From contig JAJFZO010000346.1 in NCBI GenBank assembly GCA_021397835.1, positions 18,128 to 82,127 of the forward strand: DNA of 64,000 nucleotides, in the 5' to 3' direction. This document shows positions 24,807-35,775 of this stretch, piece by piece. A model generated the notes under the pieces. The model was not told where the DNA came from, did not search any database, and saw only the letters and a program-made list of their open reading frames with translations. A program made the translations under genes and the position numbers. The DNA is from Moringa oleifera (Eukaryota > Streptophyta > Magnoliopsida > Brassicales > Moringaceae). The first letter of the stretch is position 1. Each line of letters opens with the position of its first letter.

Positions 24807-26112
24807 TTGGTAGCAGGGGTGTCACGCCTTGCCCAGGCTGGCCGTGTGGCTAGCTCATTGCTAACACCGACGATCGTGTCTTCTATCGCGCTGCGCAACG
24901 AGTTCGCCTAGGCAAGCCTTGGCGTCGGGATCCAGTCCCGCATCTGCCGCCTCGAGGGCCTGGGACGAAGCACTCCGCATTCTGGAAATCCCCCCAGCGA
25001 TATGGCCCTCGCATGGCATGCATCATCGTTAGCTTCGCCGCCGACACCATTGAGTTTGTCTAGCCACATCCTCGTTCATTATCCCATGATTTCTCTCATT
25101 TCGTTGCCCACGTTTTTCCCACCGATGAGGCCTTGGCAGCAAGGGTGTCACGCGTTGCCCAGGCTGGCCGTGTGGCTCGCTCATTACTAACAGCTTACGA
25201 TTGCGTCGTCGATCGCGCTGCGCAATGAGTCAGCTGAGGCAAGCCTGGGCTTTGGGATCCAGCCCCGCATCCGCCCCCTCGAGGGCCTGCGAGGAAGCAC
25301 TCCGCACGCTCGAAATCCCTCTAGTGATTTGTCTCTCGCATAGCATGCATCATCGTGAGCTTCGCCGCCCACACCGTCGAGTTTGTCTAGCCAGATCCCA
25401 GTTCATTATCCCATGATTTTTCTCATTTCGTTGCCCATGTTTTTCCCACAGAAGAGGCCCTGGCAGCAGGGGTGTCACACCTTGCCCAGCCTAGCCATGT
25501 GGCTCGCTCATTGCTAACGGTCGACGATCGTGTCGTCGATCGCGCTGTGCAACGAGTCCGCCAAGGCAAGCCTGGGCGTCGGAATGCAGGCCCGCATCCG
25601 TCGCCTCGAGGGCCTGCGACGAAACACTCCGCATGCTCAAAATCACCCAACCGATTTTGCCCTCGCGTAGCATGCATCATCATTAGCGTTGCCGCCCACA
25701 CCGTCGAGCTTGTGTAGCCACATCCCAACTCATTATCTCACAATTTTTCTCAATTCGTTGCCCACGTTTTTCCCGCCGATAAGGCCGTGGCAGCAGGGGT
25801 GTCACGCCTTGCCCAGGCTGGCCATATAGCTCGCTCATTACTAACGCCCGACGATCCTGTCGTCGATCGCGCTGCGCAACGACTCTGCCAAGGCAAGCCT
25901 GAGCGTCGGGATCTTGCCCCACATCCGCCGCCTCGAGGGCCTGTGACAAAGCACTTCGCATGCTCAAAATCCCCCAGGGATTTGGCCCTCGCGTAGCACG
26001 CATCATCATTAGCTCCGTCGCCCACACCGTCGAGCTTGTGTAGCCACGTTCCAGCTCATTGTCCCACCATTTCACTCATTTCGTTGCCCATGTTTTTCCC
26101 ACCGATGAGGCC
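24807..26112. repeat. S-T-U-V monomer block, third copy
   Basis: Monomers at 24807 (S), 25133 (T), 25460 (U) and 25787 (V) repeat the order of 22415-23721, about 2.39 kb upstream. S has a small deletion (GCTAACACCGACG). The truncated monomer that follows V in the other two copies is absent here, and a U-type monomer follows instead. Confidence 0.85.
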
Positions 26113-26994
26113 GTGGCAGCAAGGGAGTCTCGCCTTGCCCAGGCTGCCCGTGTGTCTCGCTCATTGCTAACGGTCGACGATCGTGTCGTCGATCGCGCTG
26201 TGCAACGAGTCCGCCAAGGCAAGCCTGGGCGTCGGAATGTAGGCCCGCATCCGTCGCCTCGAGGGCCTGCGACGAAACACTCCGGATGCTCAAAATCACC
26301 CAACCGATTTTGCCCTCGCGTAGCATGCATCATCGTTAGCGTTGCCGCCCACACCGTCGAGCTTGTGTAGCCACATCCCAACTCATTATCTCACAATTTT
26401 TCTCAATTCGTTGCCCACGTTTTTCCCGCCGATAAGGCCGTGGCAGCAGGGGTGTCACGCCTTGCCCAGGCTGGCCATATAGCTCGCTCATTACTAACGC
26501 CCGACGATCCTGTCGTCGATCGCGCTGCGCAACGACTCTGCCAAGGCAAGCCTGAGCGTCGGGATCTTGCCCCACATCCGCCGCCTCGAGGGCCTGTGAC
26601 GAAGCACTTCGCATGCTCAAAATCCCCCAGGGATTTGGCCCTCGCGTAGCACGCATCATCATTAGCTTCGTCGCCCACACCGTCGAGCTTGTGTAGCCAC
26701 GTTCCAGCTCATTGTCCCACCATTTCACTCATTTCGTTGCCCATGTTTTTCCCACCGATGAGGCCGTGGCAGCAAGGGAGTCTCGCCTTGCCCAGGCTGC
26801 CCGTGTGTCTCGCTCATTGCTAACGGTCGACGATCGTGTCGTCGATCGCGCTGCGCAACGAGTCCGCCAAGGCAAGCCTGGGCCTCGGGATCCAGCCCCG
26901 CATCCACCGCCTCGAGTTTGTCTATCCACATCCCAGCTCATTATCCCACAATTTTTCTCATTTCGTTGCCTACATTTTTCCCACCTATAAGACC
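25460..26994. repeat. Dimeric U-V repeat (653 bp), with a deleted last unit
   Basis: U monomers at 25460, 26113 and 26766 alternate with V monomers at 25787 and 26440. The two V copies and their flanks are almost identical across the 653-bp step, including GCTCGCTCATTACTAACGCC and GGGATCTTGCCCCACATCC. U at 26113 and 26766 share GCAAGGGAGTCTCGCC. Near-identity marks a recent dimer expansion. Confidence 0.88.
26766..26994. repeat. Monomer with 98-bp deletion
   Basis: The monomer is 229 bp. CGCCTCGAG is joined to TTTGTCTATCC, so everything between the CTCGAG palindrome and the later GTCGAG is lost, leaving one TCGAG at 26912-26916. This is a deletion between 5-bp direct repeats. It marks the end of the U-V dimers. 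Confidence 0.9.
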
Positions 26995-28956
26995 ATGGCA
27001 GCAGGAGGCTCACGCCTTGCCCAGGTTGGCCGTGTGGCTCGCTCATTACTAATGGGCGATGATCCTGTCGTCGATCGCTCTGCGTAACGAGTCCGCCAAG
27101 GCAAGCCTGGGCATAAGGATCCAGCCCTGCATCTGCCGCCTTGAGGGCCTGTAGCGAAGCACTCCGCATGCTCAAAATCCCCCTAGTGATTTGGCCCTCG
27201 CGTTGCATGCATCATCATTAGCTTCGCCGCCCACACCGTCGAGCTTGTGTAGCCACATGCCAGCTCATTATCCTACCATTTCTCTCATTTTGTTGCCCAC
27301 GTTTTTCCCACAAATGAGGCCTAGGCAGCAGGGGTGTCATGCCTTGCCCAGGCTGGCCGTGTCGCTCGCTCAATGCTAACTGCCGGCGACCGTGTCGTCG
27401 ATCGCGCTGCGCAACGAGTCCGCCTAGGCAACCCTGGGAGTCAGGATCCAGGCCCGCATCTGCCGCGTCGAGGGCCTGTGACGAAGCACAACGCATGCTC
27501 AAAATCCCCCCAATGATTTATCCCTCGCATTGCATGCATCATCATTAGGTTCACCGCCCACATCGTCGAGTTTGTCTAGCCGCATCCCAACTCATTATTC
27601 CACGATTTTTCTCATTTCGTTGCCCACGTTTTTCCCTCTGATGAGGCCTTGGCGGCAGGGGTGTCACGCCTTGCCCATGCTGGCCGTGTGGCTCGCTCAT
27701 TGCTAACGGCCAATGATCGTGTCGTTGATGGCACTGCGCAACGAGTTCGCCAAGGCAAGTCTGGGCATCGGGATCCAACCCTGCATCCGTCGCCTCGAGG
27801 ACCTGGGATGAAGCACTCCGCATGCTCAAAATCTCCCATGCAATTTGGCCCTCGCGTTGCATGCATCATCATTAGCTTCGCCGCCCACACCGTCGAGCTT
27901 GTGTAGCCACATCCCAGCTCATTATCCCACGATTTTTCTCATTTCGTTGCCCACGTTTTTCCCACCGATGAGGCCTTGGCAGCAGGGGTGTCACGCCTTG
28001 CCCAGGCTGGCCATATGGCTCGCTCATTGCTAACGGTCCACGATCGTGTCGTCGATCGCGCTGCGCAACGAGTCCGCCAAGGCAAGCCTGGGTGTCGGGA
28101 TCCAGCCCTGCATCTGCTACCTCGAGCGCCTGCGACGAAGCACTCCGCATGCTCCAAATCCCCTTAGCGATTTAGCCCTCGCGTAGCATGCATCATCGTT
28201 AGCTTCGCCGCCTACACCATTCAGTTTGTCTCGCCACATCCCAGCTCATTATCCCATGATTTTTCTTATTTTGTTGCCCACGTTTTTCCCACCGATGAGG
28301 CCGTGGCAGCAGGGGTGTCACGCCTTGCCCAGGCTGGCCATATGGTTCGCTCATTGCTAACGGTCCACGATCGTGTCGTCGATCGCGCTGTGCAACGAGT
28401 CCGCCAAGGCAAGTCTGTGCGACGGGATGCAGCCCCGCACCCGTCGCCTCAAGAGCCTGCGACGAAACACTCCGCATGCTCAAAATCACCCAAGCGATTT
28501 GGCCCTTGCGTAGCATGCATCATCATTAGCTTCGCCGCCCACACCGTCGAGCTTGGGTAGCCACATCCCAGCTCATTATCCCATGATTTTTCTCATTTTG
28601 TTGCCCACTTTTTTCCCACCAATGAGGCCGTGGCAGCAGGGGTGTCACGCCTTGCCCAGGCTGGCCCTATGGCTCGCTCATTGCTAACGGGTGACGATCG
28701 TGTCATCGATCGCACTGCACAACGAGTCCGCCTAGATAAACCTGGGCATCAGGATCCAGCCCCACATCCGCCGCCTCGAGGGCCAGTGACGAAGCACACC
28801 GCATGCTCAAAATCCCACCATCGATTTGGCCCTCGCGTAGCATGCATCATCATTAGCTTCGCCGCCTACACTGTCGAGCTTGTATAGCCACATCCTAGCT
28901 CATTATCCCACGATTTTTCTCATTTCTTTGCCCATGTTTTTCCCGTCGATGAGGCT
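26995..28956. repeat. Transition monomers before the pentameric domain
   Basis: Monomers start at 26995, 27322, 27649, 27976, 28303 and 28630. Copies 27976 and 28303 already carry GGCCATATGG and AACGGTCCACGATCG, features of the C type in the pentamer, but not its GGGGAGTCACACC mark. The series therefore holds the relatives from which the downstream monomer types were drawn, without a fixed multimer order. Confidence 0.75.
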
Positions 28957-29937
28957 TTGGCAGCAGGGGTGTCACCCCTTGCTCAGGCTGGCCATATCGC
29001 TCCCTTATTGCTAACGGCTGACGATTGTGTCGCCGATTATGCTGCGCAACGAGTCCGCAAACACAAGACTGGGCGTCGGGATCCAGTCCCGCGTCCGCTG
29101 GCTCGAGGGCCTGTGACGAAGCACTCCGCATGCTCAAAATCCCCCCAGCGATTGGGCCCTCGCGTAGCATGCCTCATCATTAGCTTCGCCGCCCACACCG
29201 TCGAGCTTGTGTAGCCGCATCCCAGCTCATTATCCCACGATTTCTCTTATTTCGTTGCCCACATTTTTTCCACCGATGAGGCTGTGGCAGCAAGGGTGTC
29301 ACGCCTTGCCCAGACTGGCCATATGGCTCGCTCATTGTTAACGGTCGACGATCGTGTCGTCGATCGCGCTGCGCAACGAGTCCGCCAAGGCAAGCCTGTG
29401 CGTCGGGATGCAGCCCCGCATCCGCCGCCTCCAGGGCCAGCGACAAAACACTCCGCATGCTCAAAATCCCACCATCGATTTGGCCCTCGCGTAGTATGCA
29501 TCATCATTAGCTTCGCCGCCCACACCGTCGAGTTTGTGTAGCCACATCCCAGCTCATTATCCCACGATTTTTCTCATTTCTTTGCCCAGGTTTTTCCCAC
29601 CGATGAGGCTTTGGCAGCAGGGGTGTCACGCCTTGCCCAGACTGGCCATATGGCTCGCTCATTGCTAACGACCAACGATCGTGTCATCGATCGCGCTGCA
29701 CAACTAGTCCGCCAAGGCAAGCCTGTGCGTCGGGTTGCAGCCCCGCATCCGTCGCCTCAAGGGCTTGCGACGAAACACTTCGCATACTGGAAATCCGCCC
29801 AGCTATTTGGCCCTCGCGTGGCATGCATCATCGTTAGCTTCGCCACCCACACTGTCGAGTTTGTCTAGCCACATCCCAGCCCATTATCCCATGATTTTTC
29901 TCATTTCGTTGCCCATGATTTTCCCACCGATGAGGCC
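28957..29937. repeat. First D-, E- and E-like monomers at the HOR margin
   Basis: The monomer at 28957 is D-like (GATGAGGCTTTGGCAG, CCGATTATGC, GCAAACACAAG). The monomer at 29284 is E-like (GCCTGTGCGTCGGGATGC). The monomer at 29611 is another E-like copy with a D-like left edge (GAGGCTTTGGCAG). They are more diverged from the later D and E copies than those are from each other, as expected at the edge of an amplified array. Confidence 0.8.
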
Positions 29938-30910
29938 TTGGCAATAGGGGTGTCATGCCCTGCCCATGCTGGCCGTGTGGCTCGGTCATTGCTAACGGGT
30001 GACGATCGTGTCGTCGATCGCACTGCGCAACGAGTCCGCCAAGCCAAACCTGGGAGTCGGGATCTTGCCCTGCATTCGTCGTCTTGAGGGCAAGCGACGA
30101 AGCACTCCGCATGCTCGAAATCTCCCCAGCGATTTGGCCCTCGTACAACATGCATCATCGTTAGCTTCGCCGCACACACCACCGACTTTGTCTAGCCACA
30201 TCTAAGCTCATTATCCCATGATTTTTCTCATTTTGTTGCCCACGTTTTTCCCACCGATGAGGCCTTGGCATCAGGGGTGTCACGCCCCTTGCCAATGCTA
30301 GCCGTTGGCTCGCTCATTGCTAACGGCCAACGATCGTGTCGCCGATTGTGCTGCGCAACGAGTCCGCAAAGACAAGCCTGGGCGTCGGGATCCAGCCCCG
30401 CGTCGAGGGCCTGTGAAGAAGCACTCCGCATGCTCAAAATCCCCCCAGCGATTGGGCCCTCGCGTAGCATGCCTCATCATTAGCTTCGCCGCCCACACCG
30501 TCGAGCTTGTGTAGCCACATCGCAGCTCATTATCCCACAATTTTTCTTATTTCGTTGCCCACGTTTTTCCCACCGATGAGGCCGTGGCAGTAGGGGCGTC
30601 ACGCCTTGCCCAGGCTGGCCATATGGCTCGCTCATTGCTAACGGCCGACGATCGTGTCGTCGATCGCGCTGCGCAACGAGTCCACCAAGGCAAGCCTCTG
30701 CGTCGGGATGCAGCCCTGCATCCGCCGCCTCAAGTGCTTGCGACGAAACACTCCGCATACTCGAAATCTCCCCAGCGATTTGGCCCTCGCGTAGCATGCA
30801 TCATCGTTAGCTTCGCCGCCCATACCGTCGAGTTTGTCTAGCCACATCGCAGCCCATTATCCCACGATTTTTCTCATTTCGTTGCCCATGTCTTTCCCAC
30901 CGATGAGGCA
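29938..30910. repeat. HOR unit 1: A, B/D chimera, E
   Basis: A at 29938 (TCATGCCCTGCCCATGC, GCCAAGCCAAACC) is followed at 30265 by a monomer that starts B-like (ATGCTAGCCGTTGG) and ends D-like (GTCGCCGATTGTGC, GCAAAGACAAG), then by E at 30584. The chimera also lacks some bases near 30400, where CCCCGCGTCGAGGG is shortened. A, E and part of B and D are therefore present in 973 bp instead of 1,635. Confidence 0.85.
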
Positions 30911-31888
30911 TTGGCAGCAGGGGTGTCATGCCCTGCCCATGCTGGCTGTGAGGCTCACTCATTGCTAACGGGTGACGATCATGTCGTCGATCGCACTGCG
31001 CAACGAGTCCGCCAAGCCAAACCTGGGCGTCGGGATCCAGCACTGCATCCGTTGTCTCGAGGGCAAGCGATGACGCACTCCCCATGCTCAAAATCTCCCT
31101 AGTGATTTGGCCCTCGCATAACATGCATCATCATTAGCTTCGCCGCACGCACCGTCGAGTTTGTCTAGCCACATCTAAGCTCATTATCCCATGATTTTTC
31201 TCATTTCGTTGCCCACGTTTTTCCCACCGATGAGGCCTTGGAAGCAGGGGTGTCACGCCTTTCCCATGCTAGCCGTTGGTTTGCTCATTGCTAACGGCCG
31301 ACGAACGTGTCATCGATCGCGCTGTGGAACGATTCCACCAAGGCAATCCTGGGCGTCGGGATCCAGCCCTGCATCTGTCGCCTCGAGGGCAAGCGACGAA
31401 GCACTCCGCATGCTCGAAATCATCCCAGCGATTTGGCCCTCGCGTAGCTTGCATCATCGTTAGCTTCGCCGCCCACACCTTCTAGTTTGTCTTGCCATAT
31501 CCCAGCTCATTATCCCACGATTTTTCTCATTTCGTTGCCCACGTTTTTTCCACCGATGAGGCCTTGGCAGCAGGGGAGTCACACCTTGCCCAGGCTGGCC
31601 ATATGGCTCGCTCATTGCTAACGGTCCACGATCATGTCATCGATCGCGCTGCGCAATGAGTCCGTCGAGGCAAGGCTGGGCGTCGGGATCTAGCCCCGCA
31701 TCCGTCGCCTCGAGGGCCTGTGACGAAGCACTCCGCATACTCAAAATCCCACCAGCGATTTGGCCCTCGCGTAGCATGCATCATCATTAGCTTCGTCTCG
31801 CCCACACCGTCGAGTTTGTCTAGCCAGATCCCAGCCCATATCCACGATTTTTCTCATTCGTGGCCATGTTTTTCCAACCGATGAGGCC
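30911..31888. repeat. HOR unit 2: A-B-C only
   Basis: A at 30911, B at 31238 (CGCCTTTCCCATGCTAGC) and C at 31564 (GGGGAGTCACACCTTGCC) are present, and the next monomer is A, so D and E are missing. The end of B and all of C nearly match the unit at 44049, including TAGCTTGCATC, CACCTTCTAG and CGCATACTCAAAATC. Confidence 0.88.
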
Positions 31889-32250
31889 TTGGCAGCAGGG
31901 GTGTCATTGGCCCTACCCATGCTGGCCTGTGTGGCTCGCTCATTGCTAACCGGTGGGGGGGGGGGAAGGTAAAACGGAAATCATGTCGTCGATCGCACTG
32001 CGCCAACGACCAGTCCGCCAAGCAAAAACCGGGCGGTCGGGATCAGCCACTGCATCCGTTGTCTCGAGGGCAAGCGATGAAACAATCCCCATGCTTCAAA
32101 ATTCCCCAGCGATTTGGCCCTCGATAACATGCATCATCGTTAGGCTTCGCCGCACGCACCGTGTCGAATTTGTCTAGCACATCCTAAGCTCATTATCCAT
32201 GATTTTTATCATTTTGTTGCCTACGTTTTTCCCACCGATGAGGCATTGGC
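31794..32250. other. Indel-rich, probably uncorrected patch 1
   Basis: Within about 450 bp there are many one- to three-base insertions and deletions relative to other A copies. Examples are CTTCGTCTCGCCC, TCATTCGTGGCCATG, TTTTTCCAACCG and CATTGGCCCTACCC, plus an 11-base G run at 31955-31965 followed by AAGGTAAAACGG. Neighbouring HOR copies differ almost only by substitutions. Clustered indels and homopolymers are the pattern of uncorrected long-read sequence. A genuinely mutated monomer is possible but less likely. Confidence 0.7.
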
Positions 32251-32886
32251 CAGCAGGGGTGTCACGCCTTTCTCCATGCTAGCCGTTGGTTTGCTCATTG
32301 CTAACGGCCGACGATCGTGTCATCGATCGCGCTGTGGAACGATTCCACCAAGGTAATCCTGGGCGTCGGGATCCAGCCCTGCATCTGTCGCCTCGAGGGC
32401 AAGCGACGAAGCACTCCGCATGCTCGAAATCACCCCAGCGATTTGGCCCTCGCGTAGCATGCATCATCGTTAGCTTCGTCGCCCACACCTTCGAGTTTGT
32501 CTTGCCATATCCCAGCTCATTATCCCACGATTTTTCTCATTTCGTTGCCCACGTTTTTTCCACCGATGAGGCCTTGGCAGCAGGGGAGTCACACCTTGCC
32601 CAGGCTGGCCATATGGCTCGCTCATTGCTAACGGCCGATTGACGCTGCGCAACGAGTCCGCCAAGGCAAGCCTGTGCGTCGGGATGCAGCCCCGCATCCG
32701 CCGCCTCAAGGGCTTGCGACGGAACACTCTGCATACTCGAAATCCCCCCAGCTATTTGGCCCTCACGTATCATGCACCATCGTTACCTTCGTCGCCCACA
32801 CCGTCGAGTTTGTCTAGCCATATCCCAGCCCATTATCCCACGATTTTTCTCATTTAGTTGCCCATGTTTTTCCCACCGATGAGGCC
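31889..32886. repeat. HOR unit 3: disrupted A, B, C/E chimera
   Basis: A at 31889 is full of single-base indels. B starts at 32246. The third monomer (32574-32886) begins as C (GGGGAGTCACACC) and switches after GCTAACGGCCG to the deleted E form (GATTGACGCTGCGC, then GCCTGTGCGTCGGG). It has the E-prime length of 313 bp, so the crossover kept the register. Confidence 0.85.
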
Positions 32887-34520
32887 TTGGCAGCAGGGGT
32901 GTCATGCCCTGCCCATGCTGGCTGTGTGGCTCGCTCATTGCTAACGGGTGACGATCATGTCGTCGATCGCACTGCGCAACGAGTCCGCCAAGCCAAACTT
33001 GGGCGTCGGGATCCAGCACTGCATCCGTTGTCTCGAGGGCAAGCGATGAAACACTCCCCATGCTCAAAATCTCCCCAGCGATTTGGCCCTCGCATAACAT
33101 GCATCATCGTTAGCTTCGCCGCACGCACCGTCGAGTTTGTCTAGCCACATCTAAGCTCATTATCCCATTATTTTTCTTATTTCGTTGCCCACGTTTTTAC
33201 CACCGATGAGGCCTTGGCAGCAGGGGTGTCACGCCTTTCCCATGCTAGCCGTTGGTTTGCTCATTGCTAACGGCCGACGATCGTGTCATCGATCGCGCTG
33301 TGGAACGATTCCACCAAGGCAATCCTGGGCGTCGGGATCCAGCCCTGCATCTGTCGCCTCGAGGGCAAGCGACGAAGCACTCCGCATGCTCGAAATCACC
33401 CCAGCGATTTGGCCCTCGCGTAGCATGCATCATCGTTAGCTTCGCCGCCCACACCTTCGAGTTTGTCTTGCCATATCCCAGCTCATTATCCCACGATTTT
33501 TCTCATTTTGTTGCCCATGTTTTTTCCACCGATGAGGCCTTTGCAGCAGGGGAGTCACACCTTGCCCAGGCTGGCCATATGGCTCGCTCATTGCTAACGG
33601 TCCACGATCGTGTCATCGATCGCGCTGCGCAACGAGTCCGTCGAGGGAAGGCTGGGCGTCGGGATCTAGCCCCGCATCCGTCGCCTCGAGGGCCTGTGAC
33701 GAAGCACTCCGCATGCTCAAAATCCCACCAGCGATTTGGCCCTCGCGTAGCATGCATCATCATTAGCTTCGCCGCCCACATCGTCGAGCTTGTGTAGCCA
33801 TATCCCAGCTCATTATCCCACGATTTTTCTCATTTCTTTGCCCACGTTTTTCCCACCGATGAGGCTTTGGCAGCAGGGGTGTCACGCCTTGCTCAGGCTG
33901 GCCACATCACTCCCTCATTGCTAACGGCTGATGATCGTGTCGCTGATTGTGCTGCGCAACGAGTCCGCAAAGACAAGCATGGGCGTCGGGATCCAGTCTC
34001 GCGTTTGCTGGCTCGAGGTCCTGTGACGAAGCACTCCGCATGCTCAAAATCCCCCCAGCGATTGGGCCCTCACGTAGCATGCCTCGTCATTAGCTTCGCC
34101 GCCCACACCGTCGAGCTTGTGTAGCCACATCTCAGCTCATTATCCCACAATTTTTCTTATTTCGTTGCCCACGTTTTTCCCACCGATTAGGCCGTGGCAG
34201 CAAGGGCGTCACGCCTTGCCCAGGCTGGCCATATGGCTCGCTCATTGCTAACGGCCGACGATCGTGTCGTCAATCGCGCTGCGCAACGAGTCCGCCAAGG
34301 CAAGCCTGTGCGTCGGGATGCAGCCCCGCATCCGCCGCCTCAAGGGCTTGCGACGGAACACTCCGCATACTCGAAATCCCCCCAGCTATTTGGCCCTCGC
34401 GTAGCATGCATCATCGTTAGCTTCGTCGCCCACACTGTCGAGTTTGTCTAGCCATATCCCAGCCCATTATCCCACGATTTTTCTCATTTCGTTGCCCATG
34501 TTTTTCCCACCGATGAGGCC
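32887..34520. repeat. HOR unit 4: A-B-C-D-E, first complete unit
   Basis: Monomers are A 32887, B near 33213, C near 33540, D 33867 and E 34194, totalling 1,634 bp. Diagnostic marks are all present, including D's CACATCACTCCCTC, GCAAAGACAAGCATGGG and CTGGCTCGAGGTCCTG. B, C and D share private variants with the unit at 47317: TTTTTACCACCG, GTCGAGGGAAGGCTGGG and TAGCATGCCTCGTC. Confidence 0.93.
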
Positions 34521-35544
34521 TTGGCAGCAGGGGTGTCATGCCCTGCCCATGCTGGCTGTGTGGCTCGCTCATTGCTAACGGGTGATGATCATGTCGTCGA
34601 TCGCACGGCGCAACGAATCCGCCAAGCCAAACCTGGGCGTCGGGATCCAGCACTGCATCCGTTGTCTCGAGGGCAAGCGATGAAGCACTCCCCATGCTTA
34701 AAATCTCCCTAGCGATTTGGCCCTCGCATAACATGCGTCATCGTTAGCTTCGCCGCACGCACCGTCGAGTTTGTCTAGCCACATCTAAGCTCATTATCCC
34801 ATGATTTTTCTCATTTCGTTGCCCACGTTTTTACCACCGATGAGGCCTTGACAGCAGGGGTGTCACGCCTTTCCCATGCTAGCCGTTGGTTTGCTCATTG
34901 CTAACGGCCGACGATCGTGTCATCGATCGCGCTGTGGAACGATTCCACCAAGGCAATCCTGGGCGTCGGGATCCAGCCCTGCATCTGTCGCCTGAGGGCA
35001 AGCGACGAACACTCCGCATGCTCGAAATCACCCCAACGATTTGGCCCTCACGTAGCATGCATCATCGTTAGCTTCACCGCGCACACCGTCGAGCTTGTGT
35101 AGCCACATCCCAGCTCATTATCCCACGATTTTTCCTCATTTTGTTGCCCACATTTTTCCCACCGATGAGGCCTTGGCAGCAGGGGTGTCACGCCTTGCCC
35201 AGGCTGGCCGTGTGGCTCGCTCATTGCTAATGGCTGACGATCGTGTTGTCGATCGCACTTCGCAACGAGTCCGCCAGAAGAGCAAAAAAGAGAAAAGAGC
35301 CCTGTGGCGTCGGATGCAGCCCGCATTGAACCGTCGCCTCAAGGGCTTGCGACGAAACACTCCGCATACTCGAACTCCCCCCAGCTATTTGGCCCTCGCG
35401 TAGCATGCATCATCGTTACCTTCGTCGACCACACCGTCGAGTTTGTCTAGCCATATCCCAGCCCATTATCCCACGATTTTTCTCATTTCGTTGCCCATGT
35501 TTTTTTTTCTTCTTTTTTTTGTTTTTTCCCCAGCCGATGAGGCC
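34521..35544. repeat. HOR unit 5: A, B, hybrid monomer
   Basis: A at 34521 and B at 34848 are followed at 35173 by a monomer with a generic left half (GGCTGGCCGTGTGGCTCGC) and an E-like right half (GGCGTCGGATGCAG, CTCAAGGGCTTGCGACG, CATACTCGAA). C and D are missing. The hybrid includes an AG-rich insertion and begins indel patch 2, so its exact structure is less certain. Confidence 0.78.
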
Positions 35545-35775
35545 TTGGCAAGCAGGGGTGTCATGGGCCCTGAACACACCCAAAAAAATGCTGGCTGTGT
35601 GGCCTCGATCATTGGCTAACGGGTGACGATCATGAGTCGTCGATCGCGACTGCGCTAAACGAGTCCCGTGTCGCGGGGCCATCCAAACTTTGGGGGGTTT
35701 TTTTTTTCGTCGGGATCCAGCATTGCACCGTTGTCTCGAGGGCAAGCGATGAAACACTCCCCATGCTCAAACTTT
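35275..35775. other. Indel-rich, probably uncorrected patch 2
   Basis: The patch holds an AG-rich insertion at about 35277-35302 (AAGAGCAAAAAAGAGAAAAG), a T-rich run at 35500-35527, GAACACACCCAAAAAAATGC near 35571, scattered extra bases (CATGAGTCGTCGATCGCGAC), and a run of six G then ten T at 35692-35707. None of these occurs in any other A copy of the array. The pattern fits sequencing or assembly error more than a biological insertion. Confidence 0.7.

Noticed and set aside
31955..31965. Poly-G run as a G-quadruplex element
   Set aside because: It is a single G run in one damaged copy, absent from all sister monomers, and it lies in a probable error patch.
35500..35527. Poly-T run as a retroposon tail or a terminator
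   Set aside because: It is surrounded by scattered single-base indels and lacks any inserted element or flanking duplication, so sequence error is the better explanation.
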